Assembly: GCF_009754945.1 (NCBI RefSeq) | Contig: NZ_WPIN01000011.1 | Location: 62,001 to 126,000, forward strand | Source of the DNA: Spirosoma arboris | GTDB lineage: Bacteria; Bacteroidota; Bacteroidia; Cytophagales; Spirosomataceae | Length of the DNA stretch: 64,000 nt | Direction: 5' to 3' | Shown here: positions 52,882-61,783 of the stretch, piece after piece | How the letters are laid out: each line of letters begins with the position of its first letter | Position numbering within the stretch: position 1 is the first letter of the stretch | The notes under the pieces: generated by a model | Database searches by the model: none | Told to the model about the DNA's origin: nothing | The model's input: only the letters and a program-made list of their open reading frames with translations | Translations under genes and position numbers: made by a program

Positions 52882-53748
52882 TTACCAGGACAGGCTCATG
52901 AAGTTCGCGTTGTTCGTTCGCGACGAAGTAACAGCAAGACCCATTTTCAGGTCGCCAAGGAGAGCAAAGCCTTCTAATTCATCGGCTTTGTCTATATCTA
53001 TTGTCTTAATCACCGTTTCCCGGCCCGACTCAATAGATTTTTTAAGGTCAAGAAACGTAAATCGCCATTTCCGGCCTTCGATCTGGTTTTGAATCAGGAC
53101 CAGCATGCCTTTTGACGGAATCCAGTGCAGGTTTTGCACCCAGGGCGAGCAGGTGAACTTTTTCACCACCACACCCGGCTCGCTGGTTTTTTTCGCTTTG
53201 GCCAACAGTAGCGGATCATACAGTCGTACTTCATTCGCTTTATCACCATAATCAGCGGTCGCCACGTACCATTTATTTTGGTACTGGACGTATTCGGGCC
53301 GAGTACCCTGAATGCAAGCGTCATCGTCGATGGTGTGTAATAGATTATTGTCTAATGTACCCGTCCGGAGAAGCCCGGCCCAGTTAACTAAATAGATGAC
53401 GGCCCGCCATTTCGTCCCTTCGGGATTGAGTCGGATACTATTGCCGATGAATGTTGGCCCAGTTTTATTGTAGGCGATTCCCGTAGGATGATTAATAACA
53501 TCCTGGCCGTCTACAGTCAGTTTAACTTGCTGACCCGTGTAGCTTAATGCGTCGTTAGTATGGGTATAGGTGCGGATGACGCCCACTTCCCGGTCGCCAT
53601 ATAAATAGACTTTCCCCTGTTGGTAACTCACTCCCTGACAGGCACCAAGTGAGTCGACGGTGATGGATGACGTTAAAGACAGATCAAAATCTCTACCTAA
53701 AAAAGACGATAATCCGATTAGGCAAACTACAGTAAAGAGTAGTTTCAT
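52882..53748 (-). CDS. Secreted beta-propeller-like protein at the head of the SusCD operon
   Basis: 288 residues with signal peptide (LLFTVVCLIGLSSFLG). The rest alternates short strands with repeated patterns (GVSYQQGKVYLYGD, HPTGIAYNKTGPTFIG, VQYQNKWYVATADYGD, NLHWIPSKGMLVLIQN, LEGFALLGDLKMGLAV), about five or six blades, so a beta-propeller is likely. No known catalytic motif is seen. With 54 bases to the SusC gene and the same direction it is probably the first gene of the operon and may bind or act on the same ligand outside the cytoplasm. Confidence 0.68.
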   Translation of the reverse strand: MKLLFTVVCLIGLSSFLGRDFDLSLTSSITVDSLGACQGVSYQQGKVYLYGDREVGVIRTYTHTNDALSYTGQQVKLTVDGQDVINHPTGIAYNKTGPTFIGNSIRLNPEGTKWRAVIYLVNWAGLLRTGTLDNNLLHTIDDDACIQGTRPEYVQYQNKWYVATADYGDKANEVRLYDPLLLAKAKKTSEPGVVVKKFTCSPWVQNLHWIPSKGMLVLIQNQIEGRKWRFTFLDLKKSIESGRETVIKTIDIDKADELEGFALLGDLKMGLAVTSSRTNNANFMSLSW

Positions 53749-53898
53749 TAGGTACGTTTAGCGTTGAGGAAGTGAGCTAATCAGGCCGATATTGTAGAAA
53801 AACTCTCTACGTAGTCAGCTAGTCGCTATCAAAACACAAAGGAAGCCGCCAGACATTACCTCAGTTTTATTCAAATGTTTCCAAACTGTTAAGATTAG

Positions 53899-54083
53899 TC
53901 TATCAATCAGTTGGTGTCTCACCCGTTCTCGCTTGGCTTTGCCGAGTGAGGATTATTTTTTTAACGGCCTCTGGCCGGTGTGATTACGAATAACGTCCAA
54001 AACGGGCCAGAGGCCCTTGAAGGAATAGTCCTCACTCGGCGAAGCCAAGCGAGAACGGGGGTCTATCAATCCGTTGATGCCTC
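53899..54083. repeat. Imperfect direct repeats flanking palindrome copy 2
   Basis: TCTATCAATCAGTTGGTGTCTC at 53899-53920 recurs as 54062-54083 with three changes (19 of 22 identical). They border the palindrome on both sides within two bases. They may be a long target duplication, or part of a larger repeat unit. Copy 1 shares only the TGTCTCA next to its left arm. Confidence 0.6.
53922..54059. repeat. Nested palindromic element, copy 2
   Basis: Outer arms 53922-53952 and 54029-54059 are a 31-bp inverted repeat with one G-T wobble, sharing CGTTCTCGCTTGGCTT and GCCGAGTGAGGA with copy 1 at 20741. Inner arms contain CGGCCTCTGGCCGG near 53965 and CGGGCCAGAGGCCC near 54003. The ends differ from copy 1 (CCCG here, TCAA there) but pair within each copy, so the hairpin is conserved while the bases change. 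Confidence 0.85.
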
Positions 54084-54105
54084 TTCTATAGCATGCACCA
54101 GTAAC

Positions 54106-54136
54106 AAAAAAGCGCCCGACCATTGGTCAGGCGCTT
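54106..54136 (-). terminator. Intrinsic terminator of the GDPD gene
   Basis: The stem GCGCCCGACC / GGTCAGGCGC has one mismatch and a three-base loop; on the minus strand it is followed by a run of six Ts. It lies 20 bases after the stop at 54156. Confidence 0.7.
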
Positions 54137-54155
54137 TCCGCACTCTCTTCTTAAC

Positions 54156-55022
54156 CTAATTAAATAGATTGGGATAATCTGAAATGATGCCGTCAACACC
54201 TAATTGGCGAAGACCTTCTATCTCAGCTTTCGTATTTACTGTCCAGGGAATAATCACCATACCTTGCTGGTGGCAGGACTTCACAGTTTCAGCGGTTACC
54301 GATTTGTAATAGGGACTGTAGGTATGTGGTGTGAAGCCCAATGTGGCCAGATTTTCAGTCAGTGATTTCGTATTCGCTGTCAGGTACGACAATGAAATAT
54401 TAGGAAACTGTTGATGAATCAACTGCAATGGCCGAGCGTCAAACGACTGGATGGTCAGTCGCTTACCCAGGTTTTTAGACTGGCAAACCGCCAGCACTAA
54501 ATCGACAAACTCTTTGGGTTCGGGATGCGAAACCCCATCCCCTGCTGGCGCTGATTTGATCTCAATGTTGTACATCGGCATAGGCAATCCCTTCGCTTTA
54601 GCGTATGTTTCCACCGAGTCGATCAGTTCGGAAAGAAGCGGTTTGTACGCCTTGAATTTCTGCTGTTGGGCAAATTGAGGATGCGGTTTACTGCCCACGT
54701 CAAATTTCTTGATGTCAGCATAGGTCAACTGATATAAATTGATCGACTTCTGCTCTTCGGCTGTAACCGGTGTACCATCCGGTTTTAGGGCTATCTCCGA
54801 AGACATATACGTATCATGCGAGACAACCACCTGCTTGTCTTTCGAGATTACCGCGTCCATCTCAAGTGTCTGAACCCCCAGATCAAGGGCTTTTTTCATG
54901 GCTGGAATCGTATTCTCGGGCATCAACCCACGAGCACCCCGATGCCCCTGCCGATCAAATTTAGATTGGGCAAACAGAGTATGTGCGCACAACAACAGGC
55001 TTAAGACTAGTTTGATTTTCAT
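54156..55022 (-). CDS. Glycerophosphodiester phosphodiesterase
   Basis: 288 residues from the ATG at 55022 (a TTG at 55049 is rejected because a full signal peptide, MKIKLVLSLLLCAHTLFAQ, starts at the ATG). The catalytic features of the TIM-barrel GDPD family are complete: GHRGARGLMPENT with H27 and R28, the metal ligands E54 and D56 in LEMDAVIS, and VVVSHD with H69. It hydrolyses glycerophosphodiesters to glycerol-3-phosphate and an alcohol in the periplasm. The gene ends with its own terminator and seems monocistronic. Confidence 0.92.
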   Translation of the reverse strand: MKIKLVLSLLLCAHTLFAQSKFDRQGHRGARGLMPENTIPAMKKALDLGVQTLEMDAVISKDKQVVVSHDTYMSSEIALKPDGTPVTAEEQKSINLYQLTYADIKKFDVGSKPHPQFAQQQKFKAYKPLLSELIDSVETYAKAKGLPMPMYNIEIKSAPAGDGVSHPEPKEFVDLVLAVCQSKNLGKRLTIQSFDARPLQLIHQQFPNISLSYLTANTKSLTENLATLGFTPHTYSPYYKSVTAETVKSCHQQGMVIIPWTVNTKAEIEGLRQLGVDGIISDYPNLFN

Positions 55023-55039
55023 TAGATTGTCTTTAAAGG

Positions 55040-55120
55040 TTAAACGCAAAGGCGCAAAGAACGCAATGGATAGACTTGCTTTGCGACCTTTGCACCTACC
55101 CTTTGCGTCTTTGCGTTTAA
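55040..55120. repeat. GCAAAG-rich inverted repeat
   Basis: TTAAACGCAAAGGCGCAAAG at 55040-55059 pairs with CTTTGCGTCTTTGCGTTTAA at 55101-55120 with one mismatch. The section between also contains CTTTGCG/TTTGC copies. It lies between the Oar-like gene stop and the GDPD start. It appears to be another extragenic palindrome, since the T run is on the wrong side for a minus-strand terminator. Confidence 0.6.
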
Positions 55121-55127
55121 AAAAAAA

Positions 55128-58100
55128 TTAAAATCCGTAGCGTAGACCAATCTGAATTTGGAACGGATCGCCCGACGGTGTAACGGCACCTGTTGCGTTT
55201 ACGCGATAAGTAAACTGTTGGGCTGTCTGACTAAATGCAGGGACGGCCGCGTTGCCTCCTGAAGCCGGAATACCCAGCGCATACAACGCCTGATTTCCCA
55301 GAGATAGGTTTGTGCCCTTGTTTCGATTCAGCAAATTGGCCACGTTGAAGGCATCCACTGATAAATCAATATACTGTCTTTTTCTAAACAATAGGAACCG
55401 CTTGCTGGCCCGCAGATCGAAAACGCCGTAGAAACCATTGATGCCGCCGTTACGTTCGGCAATCTTGCCTGAGTTCGCATTGATGTAATCTTTAAGGCTC
55501 TGGCTGGCGGTGGGACTATCCAGCAGGGTCTGTAAACCAGTCCGTACATTGGCAGCCACTTCCGGGTTGTTTCTATCGAAAACGAAGGCCAGATCATTCG
55601 TTGTCACAAAGTCACCATTGTTATTAGCACCCGACAGCAGCGAATACCGCGTACCACCAATGCCCGAATAACGGAACCCTACCGAGATACCATAGAACGA
55701 AGGCAGTGTACCATAGATGACCAGTTTATTTCGGAACTGATTGTCGGAGTAACTCATTTTACTTAGATCGCGTGGATCATCTTTTACTAATTGCACCAGG
55801 GTTGCCGTGTTAGCCACATTGCCATTGTATGACGTGTTGTCTTTGGTATCGTTCCAGGTGTAGCTGGCCGAAATTTCGCCATCCCGGAAATACTGATACG
55901 TTCCATCCAGCACAACGGCAAACTGATTTACTTTACCCTGACTACCTAGCTCAAGTACTCGACCCAGCCGTTGGCTGATCCGGCCCTGCTGCCAGTCGCC
56001 CGCGCCGTTCGAAGGCATTGAATTTAGGGGCACATAAACACCCCGGTTGTCTTCGTTAGCTAGTCGAAAAAACGGTTGCTCTACAATGTTTCTGTCTACG
56101 TAGGTGTAGTTATGGCGAGCCATCGACGCATAGCCAGTCAAACTAACTTTCAGTTTATCAGTGAGATAGCGCGTATACGACAGGTTCGCTTTGTAGAGTA
56201 CCGGCACCCGGGCATCGGCACCAGTCATGTTGATGGTTGGTAATTGAAAGGCTGCCAGTGAAGGAATATTGGCGTAGTTAGCCCGGTAAGCGGCAAAATC
56301 CGGCGTTGGTATGTTCGGAGCCCGTACATCTACGGTTCCATAATGTTTACCATCGAAGGTGAGGTTGTTGATGATGACGTAGTTGTTGATGTCCGATGCG
56401 AACACACCCGCTCCGAACCGGATGAAATCCTTGTGCGCTTCGTTGACATCCCACGTTAACTGCAACCGGGGCTGCGCTACGAATGATTTAAGTTGATTAT
56501 CGGTACGCAGTTTCAGGTCATCAAAAACTACTTGATTGAAGGCTGCTTTTGGATAAATCCCCAAATCGAACCGCAACCCAGCGGTCATATCCAGGCCCGG
56601 AGCTAGTTTCGTACTCATCTGCCCGTACAAACCGGCGTTGAGTGTATTACCAACAACCGTTGGGTCGGCTACCAGGGGCACTTCCCGGAAATACCGATAG
56701 GGTTGCAGCCGCTCAAACTTGTCCAGTGCCGAAGCAGCAACATTATTGACAACTTCTGATGTATAGTGGAAACGTCCGTTGACTTCACTCCCATACAGCG
56801 ACTTAGCATGGGTGTACATCAGGTCGATACCAAATGTGTATTGCGCTTTGTTGGTGTTATAGTACAGGTTATCAACCAGTTGAATCACGTTGTTGGTGAA
56901 CCCTTCCTGCGCAAAGCGGTGCCCCCCCATCTGGATGCTAGTCGCCCGACTGACCCCATCAATGGTCGATGCTACGTTCTCTACGATGTTGCGGGGAATA
57001 TTGGCAGCCGGCAGCTGATCGCCAGGGGCGCTTTTCTGATAGGTGTATAAATGTTGAACTTTCAGTTCGTTGGTAATCTGCGAATTGAGCGAAGTACGCA
57101 GTGTAGCCAACAGGCTATTGTCGATGTTGAAATCATTACCATACGATTCGTAGATATTAATGGCGGTGTTGTCGGCCAGTCCCAGCTTGTTGCGATCGTT
57201 GGTGTAGTTGTCACGGACAGTCAGCAGGTTTTTCTCGTTGATCTGCCAGTCAATGCGGGCAAAACCAGCATCTGTAGGTCGAACTTTACTGAACGTGCCA
57301 TACTGGGCTGTATTGGCCGTGCCATATTTAGTCTGGGCAATGCTCACAAACCGGTCGAGGGTAGCTCGGGTAACCAGAAACCGGCTTTCATCGGCAGGCG
57401 TCTGAACATCAGCAATTATCAACGGACGCGAATCCTGCTGATGATCCCACACAACAAAATAGTGTAGTTTGTCTTTGATGATCGGCCCACCCAGCGAAAA
57501 GCCGAATTGGTTGGTCGAGAACGGAACCTTGCGCTCGTTGCCCCGAATGTCGTACCGGCTTGATAGCCAGTTGGCACGTGTGTAGTTAAAAATACTGCCT
57601 GTTAATTTGTTCGTGCCCGCTTTGGTCACAGCACTGATAGTACCCCCACCGCTACGACCGTAAATAACATCATATTGGTTAGTAACCACTTTAAATTCGC
57701 GTACGGCCTCAATGGAAATCGAGTAAGGGGCTCCGCTGCGGCTGGTCGTTGGACCAGCCGATGTTGGGTTTTTGGCTGTCGTGCCATCGATTGTAAAGTT
57801 TGTCGACGAACCAAGCTGCCCGGATAGATTGGTCCCCCGGCTCAACGGCGACAGATCGGTTAAGGAGGTGAAATTCCGGCCATTAACCGGAAGAGCAGCA
57901 ATTGACCGGGCCGTTATAGTCGTAGCAGCCCCCAGATACTCCGTCTTATTTTTCAGTCCTGAGGCCACCACCTGCACAACTTCGAGCGATTGGCCGTTCT
58001 CTTCCATGTTGAGGTTTACCCGGATGGCATCACCCTGATTCAGTGTATAGCCAGTTCTTTGCTGGTCGCCAAAGCCAACAAACGTAACCCGAATGGAGTA

Positions 58101-58337
58101 TGGTCCACCCAGCGGCAATTCTTTGAACAGGTATTCACCCTGGGCATTGGTGACGGTCCCTGTAGTAAACCCCGTCGATTCGTTACGAACCTGAACGGTA
58201 GCACCCGGTAGCGGTGATTTCTGTTTTTCTGAAATGACCCCGGCTATGGAAGCCTGCGTAGTTTGGGCTGTTGTTTTGTTGATGAAGAAACAAGAAAAGA
58301 GAAGCAGCCAGAAGGTAATAAGTAGGTATTTTTTCAT
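55128..58337 (-). CDS. Oar-like TonB-dependent outer-membrane protein
   Basis: 1069 residues from the ATG at 58337 (the frame starts 30 bases earlier). The signal peptide is MKKYLLITFWLLLFSCFFINK. A carboxypeptidase-regulatory-like domain (ASIAGVISEKQKSPLPGATVQV, about 36-120) leads into a plug (VVQVVASGLKNKTEYLGAA, SLTDLSPLSRGTNLSGQLGSS, NFTIDGTTAKNPTS) and GRSGGGTISAVTKAGTNKLTGS, which is the hallmark of the Oar family. The barrel ends FQIQIGLRYGF. No SusD gene is adjacent. Oar proteins help in secretion of signals or proteases in Myxococcus and type IX-like systems, but roles vary. Confidence 0.88.
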   Translation of the reverse strand: MKKYLLITFWLLLFSCFFINKTTAQTTQASIAGVISEKQKSPLPGATVQVRNESTGFTTGTVTNAQGEYLFKELPLGGPYSIRVTFVGFGDQQRTGYTLNQGDAIRVNLNMEENGQSLEVVQVVASGLKNKTEYLGAATTITARSIAALPVNGRNFTSLTDLSPLSRGTNLSGQLGSSTNFTIDGTTAKNPTSAGPTTSRSGAPYSISIEAVREFKVVTNQYDVIYGRSGGGTISAVTKAGTNKLTGSIFNYTRANWLSSRYDIRGNERKVPFSTNQFGFSLGGPIIKDKLHYFVVWDHQQDSRPLIIADVQTPADESRFLVTRATLDRFVSIAQTKYGTANTAQYGTFSKVRPTDAGFARIDWQINEKNLLTVRDNYTNDRNKLGLADNTAINIYESYGNDFNIDNSLLATLRTSLNSQITNELKVQHLYTYQKSAPGDQLPAANIPRNIVENVASTIDGVSRATSIQMGGHRFAQEGFTNNVIQLVDNLYYNTNKAQYTFGIDLMYTHAKSLYGSEVNGRFHYTSEVVNNVAASALDKFERLQPYRYFREVPLVADPTVVGNTLNAGLYGQMSTKLAPGLDMTAGLRFDLGIYPKAAFNQVVFDDLKLRTDNQLKSFVAQPRLQLTWDVNEAHKDFIRFGAGVFASDINNYVIINNLTFDGKHYGTVDVRAPNIPTPDFAAYRANYANIPSLAAFQLPTINMTGADARVPVLYKANLSYTRYLTDKLKVSLTGYASMARHNYTYVDRNIVEQPFFRLANEDNRGVYVPLNSMPSNGAGDWQQGRISQRLGRVLELGSQGKVNQFAVVLDGTYQYFRDGEISASYTWNDTKDNTSYNGNVANTATLVQLVKDDPRDLSKMSYSDNQFRNKLVIYGTLPSFYGISVGFRYSGIGGTRYSLLSGANNNGDFVTTNDLAFVFDRNNPEVAANVRTGLQTLLDSPTASQSLKDYINANSGKIAERNGGINGFYGVFDLRASKRFLLFRKRQYIDLSVDAFNVANLLNRNKGTNLSLGNQALYALGIPASGGNAAVPAFSQTAQQFTYRVNATGAVTPSGDPFQIQIGLRYGF

Positions 58338-58496
58338 GCAGCAGATAAGTGAAATTCTCGGCTGCAAAGAGAGTGGAACTACTCGGCTTTAATGTTATTT
58401 TAATATTAACAAATTGTCATTTTTGTTAGTGTATATACCTTCTTTATATGGTACAGGAGCGAATATGGCACGTATAACCTAGTGGTAGGTAGACTA

Positions 58497-59981
58497 CTAT
58501 CGCCATACGAAAGTACCCACAGCGCCAGCCGACAGTGTTGCGGTGGCTTGCTTGCCCTCACTATCAATAGTGAATGTCTGCGTGGATGGGCTATCGTTCA
58601 AAACAATCAGCACCATGCGGCCATCGGGCGTTTTGAACGCAACATTAGGTAAGTTTTTCACTTCATCGGATGCGATACGAACCGAACCCGGACGCACAAA
58701 TTTAGAAGCGACTGCCACATTGTAATAAGCTGGATTCCGTTTGACGGAGTTCCCATTGATGGTTAACGCTCCCAAACACTGATCACAGCCACCGGGCGTG
58801 TGTGGATTTTGTTTCGGATCGGCAGCAAGATTCCATTGCAATACGGTTCGACTCCAGTTGCGGGTGGCGCCAATAATAAGCTCGCGAACATGCCACGCCA
58901 AATCGCCTTTCAGATTACCGGGTGCCCCTATCCATTGCTCTGTGAAGTACAGGTTTTTATCGGGATAGGCCTTATGTACCTCCGAGAGCGCACTGATAGA
59001 TCCTCCGTACAAATGAAAAGCCGATCCATCAACGTATTTCCGAGCGTCGGGGTCGCTCAGGACGGTTATCGGGTAATCGGGCCGGTCAGCGTTATGGTCG
59101 TAAAGAATGATTTTCGTTTTGAGCTTAGCCGCTTTGAACGCAGGTCCCAGGCTTTTTTTGATAAACAGGGCCTGCTCGGCAGGCAGCATCAGCAAGCTAG
59201 GATTATTGCCCGGATGCAGCGGCTCATTCTGAATCGTGACAGCATCCAGTTGAATCCCCTCTTTTGCCATACCCTGAATGTATTTCACAAAATAGCGAGC
59301 GTAGGTATCATAATATTCAAGTTTCAGGCTTCCTCCTTTCGAGTTCCCATTGGACTTCATCCAGGTTGGTGGAGACCAGGGTGACCCCAGTAGTTTGATA
59401 GCTGGATTGATGGCGAGAATCTCTTTTAGAATCGGAATCAGATGCTGCTGATCGGGTGCCAGACTGAATTTCGCCAGGGTCGGATCGGTTTCGCCAGCGG
59501 GTAGGTCATCGTAGGAAAACACTTGCTCATCAAGGTCTGATGCACCGATGCTCACGCGTAGATAACTAACGCCAATGCCCTTGCCTTCGGTCGAGAACAG
59601 TTCTTTGAGCAGCTTAGCCCGAGCGGAAGTTTCCATTCGGCTGATGAGCATAGCACTCCCGCCCGTCAGCGTATAGCCGAAGCCATCAATAGTTTGGTAG
59701 GTTTGCGCCGGATCGATATGAATTGTTGGCGAATCCTTTCGCCCATCCTTGAAAGTCAACGAGGGCTGCTGAACGAATAAAACCGGCCGCGTCGGGTCCG
59801 TTAACCAAAATTCGATCCGGCCGGGAGTGGCCCCGCCTGGATTGGCCTGGCCTGAGGTGGCCCGATCAGAAGATGCCCGTTTTGAGCTAGTTTGTCCATA
59901 GCTGGCATTCGCGAAGGAGACGAGTAAGCTTATCAGAAAACTAACCAGAAACAACCGTACTGGGTGCTTATACATACGCAT
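58497..59981 (-). CDS. GH30 family secreted glycosidase
   Basis: 494 residues. After a signal peptide (VRLFLVSFLISLLVSFANAS) and a Ser/Gly-rich linker the GH30 domain starts at PAQTYQTIDGFGYTLTGGSA. The acid/base is E253 in TIQNEPLHPG and the nucleophile is E348 in YFTEQWIG, about 95 residues apart as in the family. The C-terminal beta domain ends SAGAVGTFVWR. Bacteroidota homologues are endo-beta-1,6-glucanases or glucosylceramidases; the sequence does not settle which. It lies between the Oar-like receptor and the SulP transporter, all on the minus strand, probably each with its own promoter. Confidence 0.9.
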   Translation of the reverse strand: MRMYKHPVRLFLVSFLISLLVSFANASYGQTSSKRASSDRATSGQANPGGATPGRIEFWLTDPTRPVLFVQQPSLTFKDGRKDSPTIHIDPAQTYQTIDGFGYTLTGGSAMLISRMETSARAKLLKELFSTEGKGIGVSYLRVSIGASDLDEQVFSYDDLPAGETDPTLAKFSLAPDQQHLIPILKEILAINPAIKLLGSPWSPPTWMKSNGNSKGGSLKLEYYDTYARYFVKYIQGMAKEGIQLDAVTIQNEPLHPGNNPSLLMLPAEQALFIKKSLGPAFKAAKLKTKIILYDHNADRPDYPITVLSDPDARKYVDGSAFHLYGGSISALSEVHKAYPDKNLYFTEQWIGAPGNLKGDLAWHVRELIIGATRNWSRTVLQWNLAADPKQNPHTPGGCDQCLGALTINGNSVKRNPAYYNVAVASKFVRPGSVRIASDEVKNLPNVAFKTPDGRMVLIVLNDSPSTQTFTIDSEGKQATATLSAGAVGTFVWR

Positions 59982-60041
59982 ATTCAGGGCTCATATAGTG
60001 ATTGAGACTCCCTGCGAATGTAAATCACTTTTTACCAAAAG

Positions 60042-61673
60042 CTACTGATGCGTTTCCGAAATCGATTTGTTACTCGCTGGCGATCGCTTCGTTTTTCGCT
60101 TCCGCCGATTCAGGTGGACATTCTTCAATTCATAGTGAATCCCCTGAACTTTAGCCGTTTCCTGGTAATCGTGGAGCATATTAAAAATATCGTGATCAAT
60201 AAAGGGCGCTTTGGTCCCATCAATTAGTACTTCGTCACCCGATTCAAGCGAGTTCAGGGCTTCCTTCAATTGCGGTTTACTGAGAAAATAGAGATCTTTT
60301 TCGAATTCAATTGTCACTTTGTTCCCATTACGGGCCAACTGAAAAGTGGACTGGAAATTCGTGTACAGCACATACATGATTCCAACAACCGAACCGAGCG
60401 CAATACCAATGAGAAGATCGGTGAAGACAATACCAACGACCGTTACCATAAACGGCACAAACTGACTCCAGCCATCTCGGTATGTTTTTTTGAAAATCGA
60501 CGGTTTCGCTAGTTTATAGCCGACCATAATCAGCACCGTCGCCAGACAGGACAAGGGAATCAGGTTGAGCAATGCGCCCCCTAAAAACACCGCCAGCATC
60601 AGAAAAACCCCATGTAGTATAGTCGACATACGCGTTCGGGCTCCGCCATAGACATTAGCCGATGTCCGCACCACAACCGACGTTACCGGCAGTCCGCCAA
60701 TTAAACCCGACAACATATTACCAACGCCCTGCGCGATTAATTCCTGATTGGTAGACGATATACGTTTTGCTGAATCGAGCCGATCAGAGGCTTCGAGGTT
60801 CAGTAGAGTTTCGAGGCTGGCAACCAGGGCAATCGTAGCGGCAACTCCATAAATCTGTGGGTTGCTCAAACTACTGACATCAGGGAAATAGAAAATAGAA
60901 AACAGGCTTTTACCGGGCGATATAGTCGGAATTTGCACCATGTGCTGATGAGCCGTATCACCCAGGTACCAATCAGGAACTGCCACCCGAAAGAACTCAT
61001 TCAAGGCCACGCCGGCACACACGACTACCAATGCAGCCGGAAAACTTTTGAAGATCGTTCGACTACTTCGCCCTGCCAGTACATCCCAGATAATTAAAAA
61101 AGCGAGTGAAACTAAGCTAATGACCACAGCACCCGGACTAGCTGTTTCGATAGCCCGGTATATTTCTGAGATGGTATTTTCGCCATCGGCCAATTGCTGA
61201 AACTCAAATTCTCCTTCATAGTCATTATCGCGGCCCAGAGCATGCGGAATTTGCTTCAGAATAATCACAATTCCGATGGCAACGAGCATTCCCTTAATAA
61301 CGCTATCCGGAAAAAAACTACTGAAACGACCTGCTTTAATCAGGCCGAGTAGTAATTGCATCAGGCCCGCCAGAACAACAGCAACCAGAAATGCTTCGTA
61401 AGAGCCTACTTTTGCAATGGAGTCGGCCACAATAACCGCCAAACCGGCAGCGGGTCCACTCACACTAATTTCGGAACCCGATAGCAGGCCAATCACCATG
61501 CCACCAACCATCCCCGCTACCAGGCCTGAAAACAAAGGGGCACCCGATGCCAGAGCGATACCCAGGCAAAGCGGCAAAGCCACTAAAAAAACAGACAAAC
61601 TAGCGGGAACATCCCGTCGAAAATAGGCTGCTTTATAATGCGTAAGGGTGTGAAGAGGGCTAACTAATTTCAT
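60042..61673 (-). CDS. SulP family anion transporter with degenerate STAS domain
   Basis: 543 residues from the ATG at 61673; a GTG at 61736 would add 21 residues. About 12 to 14 helices carry SulP signatures: DVPASLSVFLVALPLCLGIALASGAP, GLVAGMVGGMVIGLLSGSEISVSGPAAG and TNQELIAQGVGNMLSGLIGGLPVTSVVVR. The C-terminal 90 residues look like a STAS domain (KDLYFLSKPQLKEALNSL, DEVLIDGTKAPFIDHD). It probably transports bicarbonate, sulfate or another anion; the substrate cannot be read. It is divergent from the methyltransferase gene with a 110-base AT-rich space between. Confidence 0.9.
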   Translation of the reverse strand: MKLVSPLHTLTHYKAAYFRRDVPASLSVFLVALPLCLGIALASGAPLFSGLVAGMVGGMVIGLLSGSEISVSGPAAGLAVIVADSIAKVGSYEAFLVAVVLAGLMQLLLGLIKAGRFSSFFPDSVIKGMLVAIGIVIILKQIPHALGRDNDYEGEFEFQQLADGENTISEIYRAIETASPGAVVISLVSLAFLIIWDVLAGRSSRTIFKSFPAALVVVCAGVALNEFFRVAVPDWYLGDTAHQHMVQIPTISPGKSLFSIFYFPDVSSLSNPQIYGVAATIALVASLETLLNLEASDRLDSAKRISSTNQELIAQGVGNMLSGLIGGLPVTSVVVRTSANVYGGARTRMSTILHGVFLMLAVFLGGALLNLIPLSCLATVLIMVGYKLAKPSIFKKTYRDGWSQFVPFMVTVVGIVFTDLLIGIALGSVVGIMYVLYTNFQSTFQLARNGNKVTIEFEKDLYFLSKPQLKEALNSLESGDEVLIDGTKAPFIDHDIFNMLHDYQETAKVQGIHYELKNVHLNRRKRKTKRSPASNKSISETHQ

Positions 61674-61783
61674 AAACGGTAGTTTTGCAGGCTTTGATGC
61701 GAGTTTGTAACGCCCAATCAATTGAACTCGTTGCACAAAATTAAAAACAAATTAAAATTTGATTAAAAATCAATTAATAAAAA

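Larger units (their letters stand above)
53749..54155. other. Long intergenic region holding promoter and palindrome
   Basis: The left part (53749-53890) should contain the promoter of the SusC operon. The rest is filled by palindromic copy 2, its flanking direct repeats and the terminator of the GDPD gene. There is no gene. Confidence 0.5.
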
